A stretch of 64,000 nucleotides of DNA from Pseudoruegeria sp. SK021 (GTDB lineage Bacteria; Pseudomonadota; Alphaproteobacteria; Rhodobacterales; Rhodobacteraceae). The notes below the pieces were generated by a model. It saw only the letters and a list, made by a program, of their open reading frames with translations, ran no database searches and was not told where the DNA came from. The stretch is from contig NZ_MTBG01000009.1 in the NCBI RefSeq assembly GCF_002119405.1, positions 1-64,000 on the forward strand, read 5' to 3'. A program made the position numbers and the translations under genes. Shown one piece after another: positions 45,350-54,459 of the stretch (its first letter is position 1; every line of letters begins with the position of its first letter).

Positions 45350-45949
45350 ATGCAGCCCCCCCTGCTTCTTGCCTCTGGCTCCAAGATCAGACGTCGTTTG
45401 CTGGAACAAGCTGGCGTCCCGGTCGAAGTGAGTGTTGCGCGGATTGATGAAGATTCGGTTCGCGCCAGTATGCTGGCGGAACAGGCCGCGCCGCGTGACA
45501 TCGCAGATCTCTTGGCCGAGATGAAAGCGCGCAAGGTCAGTGACAAGCATCCAGGGCGTCTGGTTCTTGGCTGTGATCAGGTCTTGGATCATCGCGGCAG
45601 CTTGCTGGCAAAGGCGACAACCCGCTTGGAGGCGGAACAGCAGCTGCGTGCTTTATGCGGTGATCGCCATAATCTGCTGTCCGCTGCGGTTCTTTACCAG
45701 AACGGTCGCCCAATCTGGCGCCATGTTGGGATGGTCCGTTTGCAGATGCGGACATTCAGTGACGCCTACCTAGCCGCATATCTCGACCGAAACTGGCCCG
45801 GGATTCAAGATTCGGTCGGAAGTTACAAGTTGGAAGAGGAAGGGATCCGTCTGTTTAGCAAGGTTGACGGCGACTATTTCAATGTTCTTGGTCTTCCGCT
45901 TCTAGAGTTGCTGGCGTATTTGACCGAAAGAGGAGATTTGCCGGGATGA
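45350..45949 (+). CDS. Maf-family nucleotide pyrophosphatase
   Basis: A 199-residue house-cleaning pyrophosphatase of the Maf family, which hydrolyses dTTP, UTP or modified nucleotides. LLLASGSKIRRRLLEQAGVP near residue 5 is the start motif, KARKVSDKHPGRLVLGCDQV near 60 holds the conserved Lys and Asp of the active site, and WPGIQDSVGSYKLEEEGIRL near 148 is the substrate loop. I chose the ATG at 45350 because homologues start there; the frame is open 49 codons into the proposed origin. It is the first gene on the right side of oriC and leads maf-aroE-coaE-dnaQ. Confidence 0.92.
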   Translation: MQPPLLLASGSKIRRRLLEQAGVPVEVSVARIDEDSVRASMLAEQAAPRDIADLLAEMKARKVSDKHPGRLVLGCDQVLDHRGSLLAKATTRLEAEQQLRALCGDRHNLLSAAVLYQNGRPIWRHVGMVRLQMRTFSDAYLAAYLDRNWPGIQDSVGSYKLEEEGIRLFSKVDGDYFNVLGLPLLELLAYLTERGDLPG

Positions 45950-45953
45950 CACT

Positions 45954-46781
45954 ATGAAAATACCTTTGGCAGGTGTGATCGGCCATCCGATCGGACATAG
46001 CAAGTCGCCACGATTACATGGTCATTGGCTAAAGTTCTACGGGATTTCCGGCCATTACGTGCCGTTGGATGTAGCCGCGGGTGACTTTGAGCGGGTGCTG
46101 CGGACCTTACCACTGGCGGGGTTCGTTGGTGCAAATGTCACGATCCCGCACAAGGAGGTCGCGGTATCCCTTGCCGACGAGGTGACAGAACGCGCCGCCA
46201 GAATGGGTTCAGCCAACACATTGGTGTTCCATCCCGATGGACGGATCTCGGCCGACAGCACGGATGGCTATGGGTTTATCCAGAATATTAAGGCAGCTCG
46301 GCCTGAGTGGAAGGCAGATCAGGGACCAGCCATGGTGTTCGGGGCTGGTGGCGCGGCGCGGGCAGTGATTGACAGTCTGTTGGAAGAAGGTGTGCCAGAA
46401 TTGCGGCTGGCGAACCGGACCCGGGCCCGGGCCGAAGCGTTGGCACATACATTCGGACCAAAAGTTCGGGTGATCGATTGGGATGCGCCTCGCATCGGCC
46501 TGAACGGGGCTGTGACCGTGGTCAATACGACCTCGCTTGGGATGAGCGGACAACCACCCTTTGACGTGCCCCTGCGCGGGCTACAGCCCGGTGCGATCGC
46601 GACGGATCTGGTTTATACGCCTCTTGATACATCTTTCCTGATCGCCGCCGCCGCAGCTGGGGCCAAGACGGTAGATGGCCTTGGAATGCTGCTGCATCAA
46701 GCGGTCCCCGGCTTTGAGGCGTGGTTTGGTCAGCGTCCAGATGTGACGGACGCGCTTCGGGACGTCATGTTGCGCCCATGA
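45954..46781 (+). CDS. aroE: Shikimate dehydrogenase
   Basis: A 275-residue NADP enzyme that reduces 3-dehydroshikimate to shikimate in aromatic amino-acid synthesis. GVIGHPIGHSKSPRLHGHWL near residue 6 binds substrate, FVGANVTIPHKEVAVSLADE near 57 holds the catalytic Lys with its Asp partner downstream, and VFGAGGAARAVIDSLLEEGV near 127 is the NADP motif, with NRTRARA setting cofactor choice. LGMLLHQAVPGFEAWFG near 243 closes the site. It starts four bases after maf and overlaps coaE by an ATGA. Confidence 0.96.
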   Translation: MKIPLAGVIGHPIGHSKSPRLHGHWLKFYGISGHYVPLDVAAGDFERVLRTLPLAGFVGANVTIPHKEVAVSLADEVTERAARMGSANTLVFHPDGRISADSTDGYGFIQNIKAARPEWKADQGPAMVFGAGGAARAVIDSLLEEGVPELRLANRTRARAEALAHTFGPKVRVIDWDAPRIGLNGAVTVVNTTSLGMSGQPPFDVPLRGLQPGAIATDLVYTPLDTSFLIAAAAAGAKTVDGLGMLLHQAVPGFEAWFGQRPDVTDALRDVMLRP

Positions 46782-47371
46782 GGCGGCCTTACGTTCTTGG
46801 TCTGACCGGCTCCATCGGTATGGGAAAATCAACCACCGCGCGCTTGTTTGCAGAAGCGGGCTGCGCGGTCTGGGATGCGGACGCCGCAGTGCATCGTCTC
46901 TATGCCGCGGGCGGCGCGGCGGTGGCACCACTGCGCGCGCTTCGACCCGAGGCGATCGTGGCCGGTGCCGTGTCACGCCCTGCCCTGAAAGATTGGATCG
47001 CGACCGATCCCACCGCCTTTGACCAGATCGAAGCAGTGGTGCATCCGTTGGTTGCCGAAGATCGCGTCCGGTTTTTAAGCGCGGCTGAGAGTGATATCGT
47101 TGTTCTGGATATTCCGCTTCTGTTCGAGACGGGCAGACACGGGGATATGGATGCGGTAATTGTCGTCTCTGCGCCGCCGGCTGTGCAGCGTGCCCGGGTT
47201 TTGGCGCGACCGGGCATGACGGATGCCCAGTTCGAGGCCATTCTTGCCCGCCAAATCCCCGATGCCGAAAAGCGGCAGCGGGCCGATTATGTGATAGAAA
47301 CAACGGATATGCCCACGGCGAGATCCGCCGTCGCGGCAATCATCGACCAGATACGAGGCCAGAATGCGTGA
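46778..47371 (+). CDS. coaE: Dephospho-CoA kinase
   Basis: A 197-residue P-loop kinase for the last step of coenzyme A synthesis. [20 protein letters not shown] near residue 6 is the Walker [13 protein letters not shown] near 31 holds the substrate-binding Asp, and [20 protein letters not shown] near 107 follows. [20 protein letters not shown] near 162 closes the lid region. The ATG at 46778 overlaps the aroE stop codon, which places the start better than the longer open frame. dnaQ overlaps its end by eight bases. Confidence 0.96.
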   Translation: MRRPYVLGLTGSIGMGKSTTARLFAEAGCAVWDADAAVHRLYAAGGAAVAPLRALRPEAIVAGAVSRPALKDWIATDPTAFDQIEAVVHPLVAEDRVRFLSAAESDIVVLDIPLLFETGRHGDMDAVIVVSAPPAVQRARVLARPGMTDAQFEAILARQIPDAEKRQRADYVIETTDMPTARSAVAAIIDQIRGQNA

Positions 47372-48086
47372 GATCGTTCTTGATACCGAAACCACCGGTT
47401 TTGATGCGTATAACGGCGATCGGATCGTTGAGATCGGGTGTGTCGAACTAGAGAACCACATGCCCACTGGCCGGACCTATCATCAGTATATCAACCCCCA
47501 ACGTGACATGCCGGCAGACGCGTTCGCAGTTCACGGTCTCAGCGCCGAGTTTCTGGCGGATAAGCCGCTCTTTCGGGAGGTGGGCATGGCGTTCCATGAA
47601 TTCTGTGGCGATGCAAAGCTCGTGATCCACAATGCCGCCTTTGACATGAAATTCCTGAATGCGGAACTGGATCGGGCCGGGATGCCAAAGTTACAGAACG
47701 CGCGCGCAATTGATACGCTGGCGATTGCGCGGCGCAAATTTCCGGGCTCGCCCTCGTCGCTGGATGCCTTGTGCCGCAGGTTCGGCATTGATAACTCGGC
47801 CCGCGAAAAGCACGGGGCGCTGCTAGACTCGGAAATTCTTGCGGAAGTCTATCTGGAACTGATCGGTGGGCGGCAGCCCGGATTGGTTCTGGACGCGCGT
47901 CCTGCCATTAAGGTTCGGGATGCTGTGGCGACCGGAGACTGGCGTCCGCGACCACGGCCCAACCCCCTGCCCCCGCGTCTCACAGATGAGGAGCGCGCGG
48001 CACATGACGCCTTCGTTCAATCCATGGGGGACAAGGCGGTCTGGACTGTTATGGCGGGCCGGGCGGACGGATCCGCCAAGCCCTAA
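47364..48086 (+). CDS. dnaQ: DNA polymerase III epsilon subunit (proofreading exonuclease)
   Basis: A 240-residue DEDDh 3'-5' exonuclease. [20 protein letters not shown] carries the first Asp and Glu (Exo I), [18 protein letters not shown] near 92 is Exo II, and [20 protein letters not shown] near 146 is Exo III with the catalytic His and Asp. The C-terminal tail after about 180, rich in Pro and Arg, should bind the polymerase alpha subunit. It is the last gene of the maf-aroE-coaE-dnaQ unit and faces secB across a 15-base gap. Confidence 0.96.
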   Translation: MREIVLDTETTGFDAYNGDRIVEIGCVELENHMPTGRTYHQYINPQRDMPADAFAVHGLSAEFLADKPLFREVGMAFHEFCGDAKLVIHNAAFDMKFLNAELDRAGMPKLQNARAIDTLAIARRKFPGSPSSLDALCRRFGIDNSAREKHGALLDSEILAEVYLELIGGRQPGLVLDARPAIKVRDAVATGDWRPRPRPNPLPPRLTDEERAAHDAFVQSMGDKAVWTVMAGRADGSAKP

Positions 48087-48101
48087 AGCAATCAGTTCGG
48101 A

Positions 48102-48611
48102 TCAGGAGATCGGCGCATCCTGAGGAACGGTGTTTTCCGCCTGAACTTTGGCGCGACGTTCCATTTCGTTGCGATAGATACCCATAAAGTCGACGGTATC
48201 AAGGTTCAGCGGCGGGAAGCCACCATCGCGGGTCACGTCCGACACGATCCGGCGCACAAACGGAAACAGCATCCGCGGGCATTCGATCATCAGAAACGGA
48301 TGCAGCTGAGTCTCAGGAATGCCGTCGATCAGGAAAATTCCGCCATAATCAAGCTCAAGAGCGAACAGGACGTCGCCCGTTTCCTTGTTTTTCGAGGTCA
48401 CCACGAATTTTGTGATCACTTCGTATTGCTTGTCGGCGGGACGCTTTTTGGCGTCGAGGTTGACCTGAACCTGAACGTCCGGTTTCACATCGCCGTTAAT
48501 GCCCTTTTGGGCCACGATATTTTCGAACGACAAGTCGCGGATGAACTGGCCAAGGACCTGCATCTTGACTTGGGTCGGTTGGGGCGCAGCACCGTTCGGG
48601 GCATCAGCCAT
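48102..48611 (-). CDS. secB: Protein-export chaperone SecB
   Basis: A 169-residue tetrameric chaperone that keeps preproteins unfolded and delivers them to SecA. FIRDLSFENIVAQKG near 23, VQVQVNLDAKKR, VLFALELDYGGIFLIDGIP, LMIECPRMLFPFVRRIVSD and GFPPLNLDTVDFMGIYRNE near 135-153 are all family blocks. A short N-terminal extension rich in Ala and Pro is typical of alphaproteobacteria. Convergent with dnaQ. Confidence 0.96.
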   Translation of the reverse strand: MADAPNGAAPQPTQVKMQVLGQFIRDLSFENIVAQKGINGDVKPDVQVQVNLDAKKRPADKQYEVITKFVVTSKNKETGDVLFALELDYGGIFLIDGIPETQLHPFLMIECPRMLFPFVRRIVSDVTRDGGFPPLNLDTVDFMGIYRNEMERRAKVQAENTVPQDAPIS

Positions 48612-48691
48612 AAGATCTCTCCAGAGCTAGGAACGAATTGCCCGCTGATTATCAGGTCGGTATCGCCACCACAACCGGACAGCGCGTGTGG

Positions 48692-49195
48692 TTAATCTTG
48701 TTTCCAGCCCGAGGGATGGTTGCCGGGGCGCGGCGGCAGGCTGTCGGGGTCGATCTCGCGGAATTCACCGTCGATGACATCGCCCGCGGCGCGGCCTGCA
48801 CTGCCCCTGCCCGGTCCACGCGATGCGGCATTCATTTGAACACCGTTGATGGTGATCCGGCTGCGGATCAGGTTGAAGACGTGGTCGCGAACCTTGGGCA
48901 CCAACAGGGCGAACCCGACGAAATCGGTGAAGAAACCCGGTGTCACCAACAAAATGCCGGAGAGCAGGATCATGGCGCCATGCGCCAAAGGTGCCGCAGG
49001 ATTGTCGAGGCGGTCCATCGATGTCTGGATATCGCGCATCACGCTCAGGCCCTGACTGCGGACAAGAGACGTCCCAATCACGGCTGTTGCCAGCACGATC
49101 AGCAAGGTCGGCCAGAGGCCAATCAGGTCACCGACCGTCACAAATAGTGCAATCTCAATCAGCGGAATGAGGATGAAGATGAAAAGCAGCCGCAT
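48692..49195 (-). CDS. fxsA: FxsA-family cytoplasmic-membrane protein
   Basis: A 167-residue membrane protein of the FxsA family. In E. coli the homologue affects phage-exclusion by F-factor pif when in excess; its normal job is unclear. Residues 1-45 hold two hydrophobic segments (LLFIFILIPLIEIALFVTVG, LIGLWPTLLIVLATAVIG), with a third near 76-100 (MILLSGILLVTPGFFTDFVG, the best conserved block). The tail is Gly- and Arg-rich. Divergent from the Tim44-like gene. Confidence 0.88.
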   Translation of the reverse strand: MRLLFIFILIPLIEIALFVTVGDLIGLWPTLLIVLATAVIGTSLVRSQGLSVMRDIQTSMDRLDNPAAPLAHGAMILLSGILLVTPGFFTDFVGFALLVPKVRDHVFNLIRSRITINGVQMNAASRGPGRGSAGRAAGDVIDGEFREIDPDSLPPRPGNHPSGWKQD

Positions 49196-49298
49196 GTATC
49201 CCTCGATAGGTCAGGTCTGTTGGTGGACTTGGCGTCCCCCGTCAACTACATAAGGAAGACTGTCTGTTGTTACCATCCTTCTGCCCTATGAGGTGAAC

Positions 49299-49967
49299 AT
49301 GAGCTCTGCCTTGCTCCAATTACTCGTTCTTGCTGGCGTTGCGATTTTTTTGATTCTGCGCCTGAAGAATGTGCTGGGCACCCGGGAGGGGTTCGAAAAG
49401 CCGACAACGCCGGCCGCCGAGACACCCGACACCCGCAACACTCGCGCTGGCGGGTTTGAAGTGATCGAAGGCGGCCCGGATCACGATATCATCGACCACG
49501 TGGACGAGCATTCTGCGGCCGCCAAGGCCCTCGCCGAAATGAAAAAGGTCGATGACGATTTCGTGGTGGGCCCATTCCTTCAGGGCGCGCGCGGCGCGTA
49601 TGAGATGATCCTCATGGCGTTCGAAAGCGGTGATCTGTCCAGCGTGAAAGATTTCCTGTCGCCTGAGGTGTATGAAAGCTTCTCGGCCGTTATTGACGAG
49701 CGAACGCAGCAAGGCCTGAATGTCGAAGCGACATTCGTTGGCCTGCGGGACGTCAAATTGATGGATGCGACCTTCGACCAAACCAGCGCCGAGGCCGATC
49801 TGACGGTTCGGTTTGTTGCTGAACTGACATCGGTGGTGAAAAACCTGTCTGGTGATGTTGTTGAAGGCAGCCCGACGGAAATCAAACGTCAACGCGATAC
49901 GTGGACGTTCAGCCGGGTTATGGGCACCGACGATCCAAACTGGCATCTTGTCGCCACAGGCGAATAA
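49299..49967 (+). CDS. Tim44/TimA-domain protein
   Basis: A 222-residue membrane-anchored protein. One N-terminal helix (SALLQLLVLAGVAIFLILRL) is followed by an acidic linker and a Tim44-like domain (about residues 80-222: FLQGARGAYEMILMAFESGD, DLSSVKDFLSPEVYESFSAV, QRDTWTFSRVMGTDDPNWHL). In bacteria such proteins (TimA) face the cytosol, and their role in envelope biogenesis is not settled. I chose the ATG at 49299; GTG lies two codons earlier. It is 38 bases before the Smr gene. Confidence 0.88.
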   Translation: MSSALLQLLVLAGVAIFLILRLKNVLGTREGFEKPTTPAAETPDTRNTRAGGFEVIEGGPDHDIIDHVDEHSAAAKALAEMKKVDDDFVVGPFLQGARGAYEMILMAFESGDLSSVKDFLSPEVYESFSAVIDERTQQGLNVEATFVGLRDVKLMDATFDQTSAEADLTVRFVAELTSVVKNLSGDVVEGSPTEIKRQRDTWTFSRVMGTDDPNWHLVATGE

Positions 49968-50005
49968 TATGCGCCGTGGTTGCGATCTGATCGTTCTCGG
50001 GTGAC

Positions 50006-50632
50006 TTGGTGGCGCGTCGTCGATCTGGAAAGCTGTCTGAAGAAGACCGTGCCTTATGGAAACGGGTGGCAGAAAATGTCACCCCGATCCGGCCAAACAG
50101 CGCACCAATTGACGACGTAGTAAAAACGGCACCACCCGTTGTGCGACCCAAGTCGCCACAAAAGCGTGATGAGGGTCTTCCCCCAAAAGCGCAGCACCTG
50201 TTTCGGATCGGCAGTGCCGCGCCGCCTTCGACCCGCGGACACGATCTCGTTCCGCCCCTGGCGCAGCGGCTTGCAGCGATGCCGCCGCAGGTCGACGCGA
50301 AAACCCACACCAAATTAAAGCGCGGCAAACTGCGTCCGGATGCCCGAATTGACCTGCACGGGATGACCCTGTCGCAAGCGCACCCGGTGCTGAACCGCTT
50401 CATGATGGGCGCCTATTCGCGGCAACAGCGGCTGGTTCTGGTGATCACCGGCAAGGGCAAGGATCGTGACGACGGCGGGCCAGTGCCGGTCCCGCGCGGC
50501 ATCCTGCGCCATCAGGTGCCTCATTGGCTGCAGACGCCCCCTCTGAACAGCATTGTCCTACAGGTCACCCAAGCTCATCTGCGTCATGGCGGTGACGGTG
50601 CCTATTACGTGTACCTGCGGCGCATGAAGTAA
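50006..50632 (+). CDS. Smr/MutS2-C-domain protein
   Basis: A 208-residue protein with a disordered, Pro-rich first half and an Smr domain from about residue 110. ARIDLHGMTLSQAHPVLNRF holds the LDLHG-type motif, VLVITGKGKDRDDGGPVPVP the TGxG loop, and AHLRHGGDGAYYVYLRR the end. Stand-alone Smr proteins are candidate DNA or RNA endonucleases, with an unsettled role. The start is a TTG at 50006 or a GTG at 50009, with no clear ribosome site. An eleven-codon frame at 49969-50004 stands where a gene is often found in relatives. Confidence 0.88.
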   Translation: MVARRRSGKLSEEDRALWKRVAENVTPIRPNSAPIDDVVKTAPPVVRPKSPQKRDEGLPPKAQHLFRIGSAAPPSTRGHDLVPPLAQRLAAMPPQVDAKTHTKLKRGKLRPDARIDLHGMTLSQAHPVLNRFMMGAYSRQQRLVLVITGKGKDRDDGGPVPVPRGILRHQVPHWLQTPPLNSIVLQVTQAHLRHGGDGAYYVYLRRMK

Positions 50633-50710
50633 CCGGTTTGATCTGCCGCCTCCCCTTGGCAGCGGCGGCTGAACCTCTTACATCGCGCTAGAACAACAAG
50701 GACCAAGCTG

Positions 50711-52018
50711 ATGACCACCCTGACTCCCCGCGAAATCGTTTCTGAACTCGACCGGTTTATCATCGGTCAGAAGGACGCAAAACGGGCTGTGGCCGTGGCG
50801 TTGCGCAATCGGTGGCGGCGCAAGCAGCTTGATCCGTCGCTGCAAGATGAGGTTTACCCAAAGAACATCTTGATGATCGGACCGACAGGCGTCGGGAAAA
50901 CCGAGATCAGCCGCCGCTTGGCCAAACTGGCGCGCGCGCCCTTTGTGAAGGTTGAGGCCACCAAGTTTACAGAAGTCGGCTATGTTGGCCGTGACGTGGA
51001 ACAGATCGTCCGCGATTTGGTCGATAGCGCGATCGCCATGGTCCGGGATCAGATGCGCGAAGACGTCAAATCTCGGGCGCAGGCCAACGCCGAAGAACGC
51101 GTCATTGAGGCGATCGCCGGTGCCGATGCCCGGGATGCCACCCGCGAACGGTTCCGCGAAAAATTGCGGTCGGGCGATCTTGACGGCCATGAGATCGAAC
51201 TTGAGGTTGCAGATACCTCAAACCCCCTGTCCATGATGGATATTCCCGGGCAAGCGGGCGGAAATATGGGGATGATGAACCTTGGCGATCTGTTCGGGAA
51301 AGCCATGGGTGGGCGCAAGGTACGGCGCAAGATGACCGTTGCACAAAGCTATGAGCTGTTGCTGTCAGAAGAAGCGGACAAATTGCTGGACGATGAGTCC
51401 GTGACCCGCGCCGCACTGGAAGCAGTGGAGCAAAGCGGCATCGTCTTTATCGATGAAATCGATAAAGTTTGCGCCCGGGCGGATGCGCGCGGTGGCGACG
51501 TCAGCCGGGAAGGTGTGCAGCGCGACTTGCTGCCGCTGATCGAGGGCACCGTGGTTTCCACCAAGCACGGCCCGGTCAAGACCGACCACATCCTCTTTAT
51601 TGCCTCCGGCGCGTTCCACGTGGCCAAGCCGTCGGATCTTTTGCCTGAGTTGCAGGGCCGTCTGCCGATCCGCGTCGAATTGCGCGCCCTGACCGAAGAT
51701 GATTTCGTCCGCATCCTGACCGAAACGGACAATGCGCTGACCTTGCAATACACTGCGTTGATGGGCACCGAAGGGGTCACCGTCAGCTTTACTGAGGACG
51801 GCATCGCCGCCTTGGCACAGATTGCGGCAGAGGTTAATCGCAGTGTCGAGAACATCGGCGCACGGCGGCTTTATACGGTTCTAGAGCGGGTGTTCGAAGA
51901 ACTCAGCTTCACCGCGCCGGATCGTTCGGGGAGTGAGGTCGTCGTGGACGGCGCCTTTGTGCAAAAGCATCTAGGCGATTTGGTGCAGTCGACGGATATC
52001 AGCCGCTTCATGCTGTAA
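50711..52018 (+). CDS. hslU: ATP-dependent protease ATPase subunit HslU
   Basis: A 435-residue AAA+ unfoldase that feeds Hsl[21 protein letters not shown] opens the protein, [20 protein letters not shown] near 53 is Walker [21 protein letters not shown] near 79 carries the pore GYVG loop, and [20 protein letters not shown] near 240 is Walker B. The C-terminus ending in SRFML inserts into HslV. The intermediate domain is present at about 110-230. It is separated from hslV by an MFS gene and points toward it. Confidence 0.96.
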   Translation: MTTLTPREIVSELDRFIIGQKDAKRAVAVALRNRWRRKQLDPSLQDEVYPKNILMIGPTGVGKTEISRRLAKLARAPFVKVEATKFTEVGYVGRDVEQIVRDLVDSAIAMVRDQMREDVKSRAQANAEERVIEAIAGADARDATRERFREKLRSGDLDGHEIELEVADTSNPLSMMDIPGQAGGNMGMMNLGDLFGKAMGGRKVRRKMTVAQSYELLLSEEADKLLDDESVTRAALEAVEQSGIVFIDEIDKVCARADARGGDVSREGVQRDLLPLIEGTVVSTKHGPVKTDHILFIASGAFHVAKPSDLLPELQGRLPIRVELRALTEDDFVRILTETDNALTLQYTALMGTEGVTVSFTEDGIAALAQIAAEVNRSVENIGARRLYTVLERVFEELSFTAPDRSGSEVVVDGAFVQKHLGDLVQSTDISRFML

Positions 52019-52150
52019 GTCCGCGTCGTGGGGGCCGTTCTGCGCCCCCGCGAGATCTGTCAGGACTGGACTCGCAGGGGTGCGGGTCCTAACCCTTGGC
52101 AGGCAGGCAAATGTCATTAGGGTCCCGCCTGCGACAGTAGGCATTTCCAT

Positions 52151-53380
52151 ATGAAACTTCCCTCGATCGCGTTTCTGCGTGACAACGCCCGCTGGCTTGC
52201 CGCGGGTGCGTTGTTGATGTTCAGCTCCAGCTACGGCCAGACGTTCTTTATCTCGACCTTCGCAGGCGAGATCCGGGCGGAATTCGGCCTTTCCCATGGG
52301 GAATGGGGGTCGATTTATGGCGCCGGAACCCTAATTTCGGCGACAATCATGGTGTGGGCCGGCATCCTGACGGATCATTTTCGGGTTCGGGTGCTTGGCA
52401 GCTGCGTTTTGGCGATGTTGGCGCTGGCCAGTCTGGCGATGTCGCAGGTCTCTGCCGCATGGGCGCTGATCCCGGTGATCTTGGCCTTGCGGCTGGCTGG
52501 GCAGGGCATGAGCAGCCATATCGCGGCCACCGCTATGGGGCGGTACTTCGTGGCCACACGCGGCCGCGCGCTGTCTACGGTTGCGCTGGGGGTGTCGTTG
52601 GGTGAAGCGTCCCTGCCGCTGATCTTCGCGGCACTGTTGACGGTGTTCGCGTGGCGCGATCTGTGGGTGGTCGCCGCACTAATGGCGCTGCTGTCCATTC
52701 CCGCCCTACTGGCCTTGCTGCGCGAGGAGCGCACACCGCAGAGCGCGGCGCAGCAAAGCCAGTCTCCCGGCCTCAACGGGCGTCACTGGACGCGGCCGCA
52801 GGTCCTGCGGAGCAAACTGTTCTGGTGCATCATTCCGCTGATCCTTGGGCCACCGGCATTCGGCACGGCCCTGTTTTTTCAACAAGTGCATTTGGCCGAG
52901 GTCAAAGGCTGGCCTCATGTCCAGTTTGTGGCGTTGTTTCCCCTGTTCACCGCGGTGGCTGTGGCGTCAATGATCACCACCGGGATAGTGTTGGACCGTC
53001 TCGGAACGCATCGCCTGATGCCGTTCTATCAACTGCCGATGGCGGTGGGGTTTCTGATCTTGGGCGGCTCGGACAGCCTGATCGTTGCTGCCATGGGTAT
53101 GGCCTTGATCGGAATTTCGAATGGGGCGAACAATACCCTGTCGACGGCCTTCTGGGCCGAAACCTATGGCACCCGGCATCTTGGGGCGAACCGGTCGATG
53201 GCGACGGCGATCATGGTTCTGGGCACTGCCATCGGGCCATTCCTGACCGGCGCGCTGATCGATGCGGGCATTCCGTTTGATCGGCAAATGCCCGCGATCG
53301 CTGTTTATTTCTTGCTCAGTTCCGGTTTGGTCTGGGTCGGGTTCAAAGCCCTGCGGCGCGCGCCCTGCCCGACCGCTTAA
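52151..53380 (+). CDS. MFS transporter
   Basis: A 409-residue inner-membrane carrier with twelve hydrophobic segments in two halves, joined by a loop near residues 195-218. Conserved MFS text is limited: [14 protein letters not shown] near 75-88 is the loop 2-3 motif, and [15 protein letters not shown] near 278 is its repeat in the second half. [15 protein letters not shown] closes. The substrate is unknown. It sits alone between hslU and the convergent hslV, overlapping hslV by four bases. It may be a later insertion into an ancestral hslUV pair, which is inference. Confidence 0.85.
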   Translation: MKLPSIAFLRDNARWLAAGALLMFSSSYGQTFFISTFAGEIRAEFGLSHGEWGSIYGAGTLISATIMVWAGILTDHFRVRVLGSCVLAMLALASLAMSQVSAAWALIPVILALRLAGQGMSSHIAATAMGRYFVATRGRALSTVALGVSLGEASLPLIFAALLTVFAWRDLWVVAALMALLSIPALLALLREERTPQSAAQQSQSPGLNGRHWTRPQVLRSKLFWCIIPLILGPPAFGTALFFQQVHLAEVKGWPHVQFVALFPLFTAVAVASMITTGIVLDRLGTHRLMPFYQLPMAVGFLILGGSDSLIVAAMGMALIGISNGANNTLSTAFWAETYGTRHLGANRSMATAIMVLGTAIGPFLTGALIDAGIPFDRQMPAIAVYFLLSSGLVWVGFKALRRAPCPTA

Positions 53381-53937
53381 TGCGCGTCGATACTTTCGAC
53401 GGTCAGCTTGCCGTTGGTATAGACGCAGATGTCTGCGGCAATCGCCATGGCTTTGCGGGCAATCCCTTCGGCGTCCAGATCGGCTTCCATCAAGCCGCGC
53501 GCAGCAGCCAAGGCATAGTTGCCGCCCGAACCTATGGCCGTCACGTCATGCTCTGGGGACAGCACATCGCCCGCGCCGGTGATGATCAGCAATTCGGTGC
53601 CATCGGTCACGATCAGCATGGCTTCTAGTTTTTGAAGGTATTTGTCGGTGCGCCAATCCTTGGCCAGTTCAACGCTGGCCCGTGCCAGTTGGCCCGGCGT
53701 GGCCTCAAGCTTGGCTTCAAGCCGCTCCAAAAGAGTAAACGCATCTGCGGTGGAGCCCGCAAAACCGGCGACCACATCAAAGCCCCCCGGCGATAACCGG
53801 CGCACTTTGCGGGCGGTGCCCTTGATGACGGTCTGGCCAAGGCTGACCTGTCCGTCGCCTGCAATCACGACCTTGCCGCCCTTGCGAACGCCGATGATCG
53901 TGGTGCCGTGCCAACCGGGAAACTGTTGCTCTGCCAT
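53377..53937 (-). CDS. hslV: ATP-dependent protease peptidase subunit HslV
   Basis: A 186-residue threonine peptidase. The catalytic core begins [20 protein letters not shown]; in E. coli HslV the nucleophile is the N-terminal Thr after Met removal. Here an extension, [11 protein letters not shown], precedes the Thr pair, so it must be cut to expose the nucleophile, as is known or assumed for alphaproteobacterial Hsl[21 protein letters not shown] and [20 protein letters not shown] follow. The ATG at 53937 has GGAGG upstream. It is convergent with the MFS gene. Confidence 0.95.
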   Translation of the reverse strand: MAEQQFPGWHGTTIIGVRKGGKVVIAGDGQVSLGQTVIKGTARKVRRLSPGGFDVVAGFAGSTADAFTLLERLEAKLEATPGQLARASVELAKDWRTDKYLQKLEAMLIVTDGTELLIITGAGDVLSPEHDVTAIGSGGNYALAAARGLMEADLDAEGIARKAMAIAADICVYTNGKLTVESIDAH

Positions 53938-54018
53938 GGGGCCTCCAATGCTCTGGCGGCCTATATGGGCATCCGGGCGCGGCACGACAAGCGCTTTTGC
54001 CCGATTGGTCCGGTTACG

Positions 54019-54046
54019 AAAACGCCCCGGCACTGCGGGGCGTTTG
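54019..54046. terminator. Terminator downstream of trxA
   Basis: AAACGCCCCG and CGGGGCGTTT flank GCACTG. On the minus strand TTTTC follows. It ends the addB-addA-trxA transcript before hslV. Confidence 0.88.
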
Positions 54047-54070
54047 GTCTGTCGAAATCACCAGCGGCGA

Positions 54071-54391
54071 TTACAGCTCGCCCATGATCCAGCTTTGCAG
54101 CGCGGCCTTGGGGGCAGCGCCGGTCTTGTTCGACACCACTTTGCCATCCTTGAACATGAACAGCGCCGGGATGCCGCGGATGTGCATCTCTTGCGCGGTC
54201 TTCATGTTTTCGTCGACATTGACCTTCACGATCTTGACCTTACCGTCCATTTCCTTGGCGATCTCTTCCAGAGCGGGGCCAATCTGCTTGCACGGACCGC
54301 ACCATTCGGCCCAGAAATCCACCACTACGGGGATGTCGGATTGCTTGACAACTTCATCGAAGGTGTCGTCGGTGGCTGCTACGGTTGCCAT
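54071..54391 (-). CDS. trxA: Thioredoxin 1
   Basis: A 106-residue cytosolic disulfide reductant. [20 protein letters not shown] near residue 22 holds the WCGPC active site. [20 protein letters not shown] follows, with the cis-Pro in [16 protein letters not shown] lies before the ATG at 54391; the longer open frame is discarded. It is downstream of addA by 69 bases, the last gene of the block. Confidence 0.97.
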   Translation of the reverse strand: MATVAATDDTFDEVVKQSDIPVVVDFWAEWCGPCKQIGPALEEIAKEMDGKVKIVKVNVDENMKTAQEMHIRGIPALFMFKDGKVVSNKTGAAPKAALQSWIMGEL

Positions 54392-54459
54392 GGGTGCCTC
54401 CTTGGCGAAAAAACTCAGATGTCGAAGGTAAGAACCATCCCGGGCAGCGTCAAGGTTGC

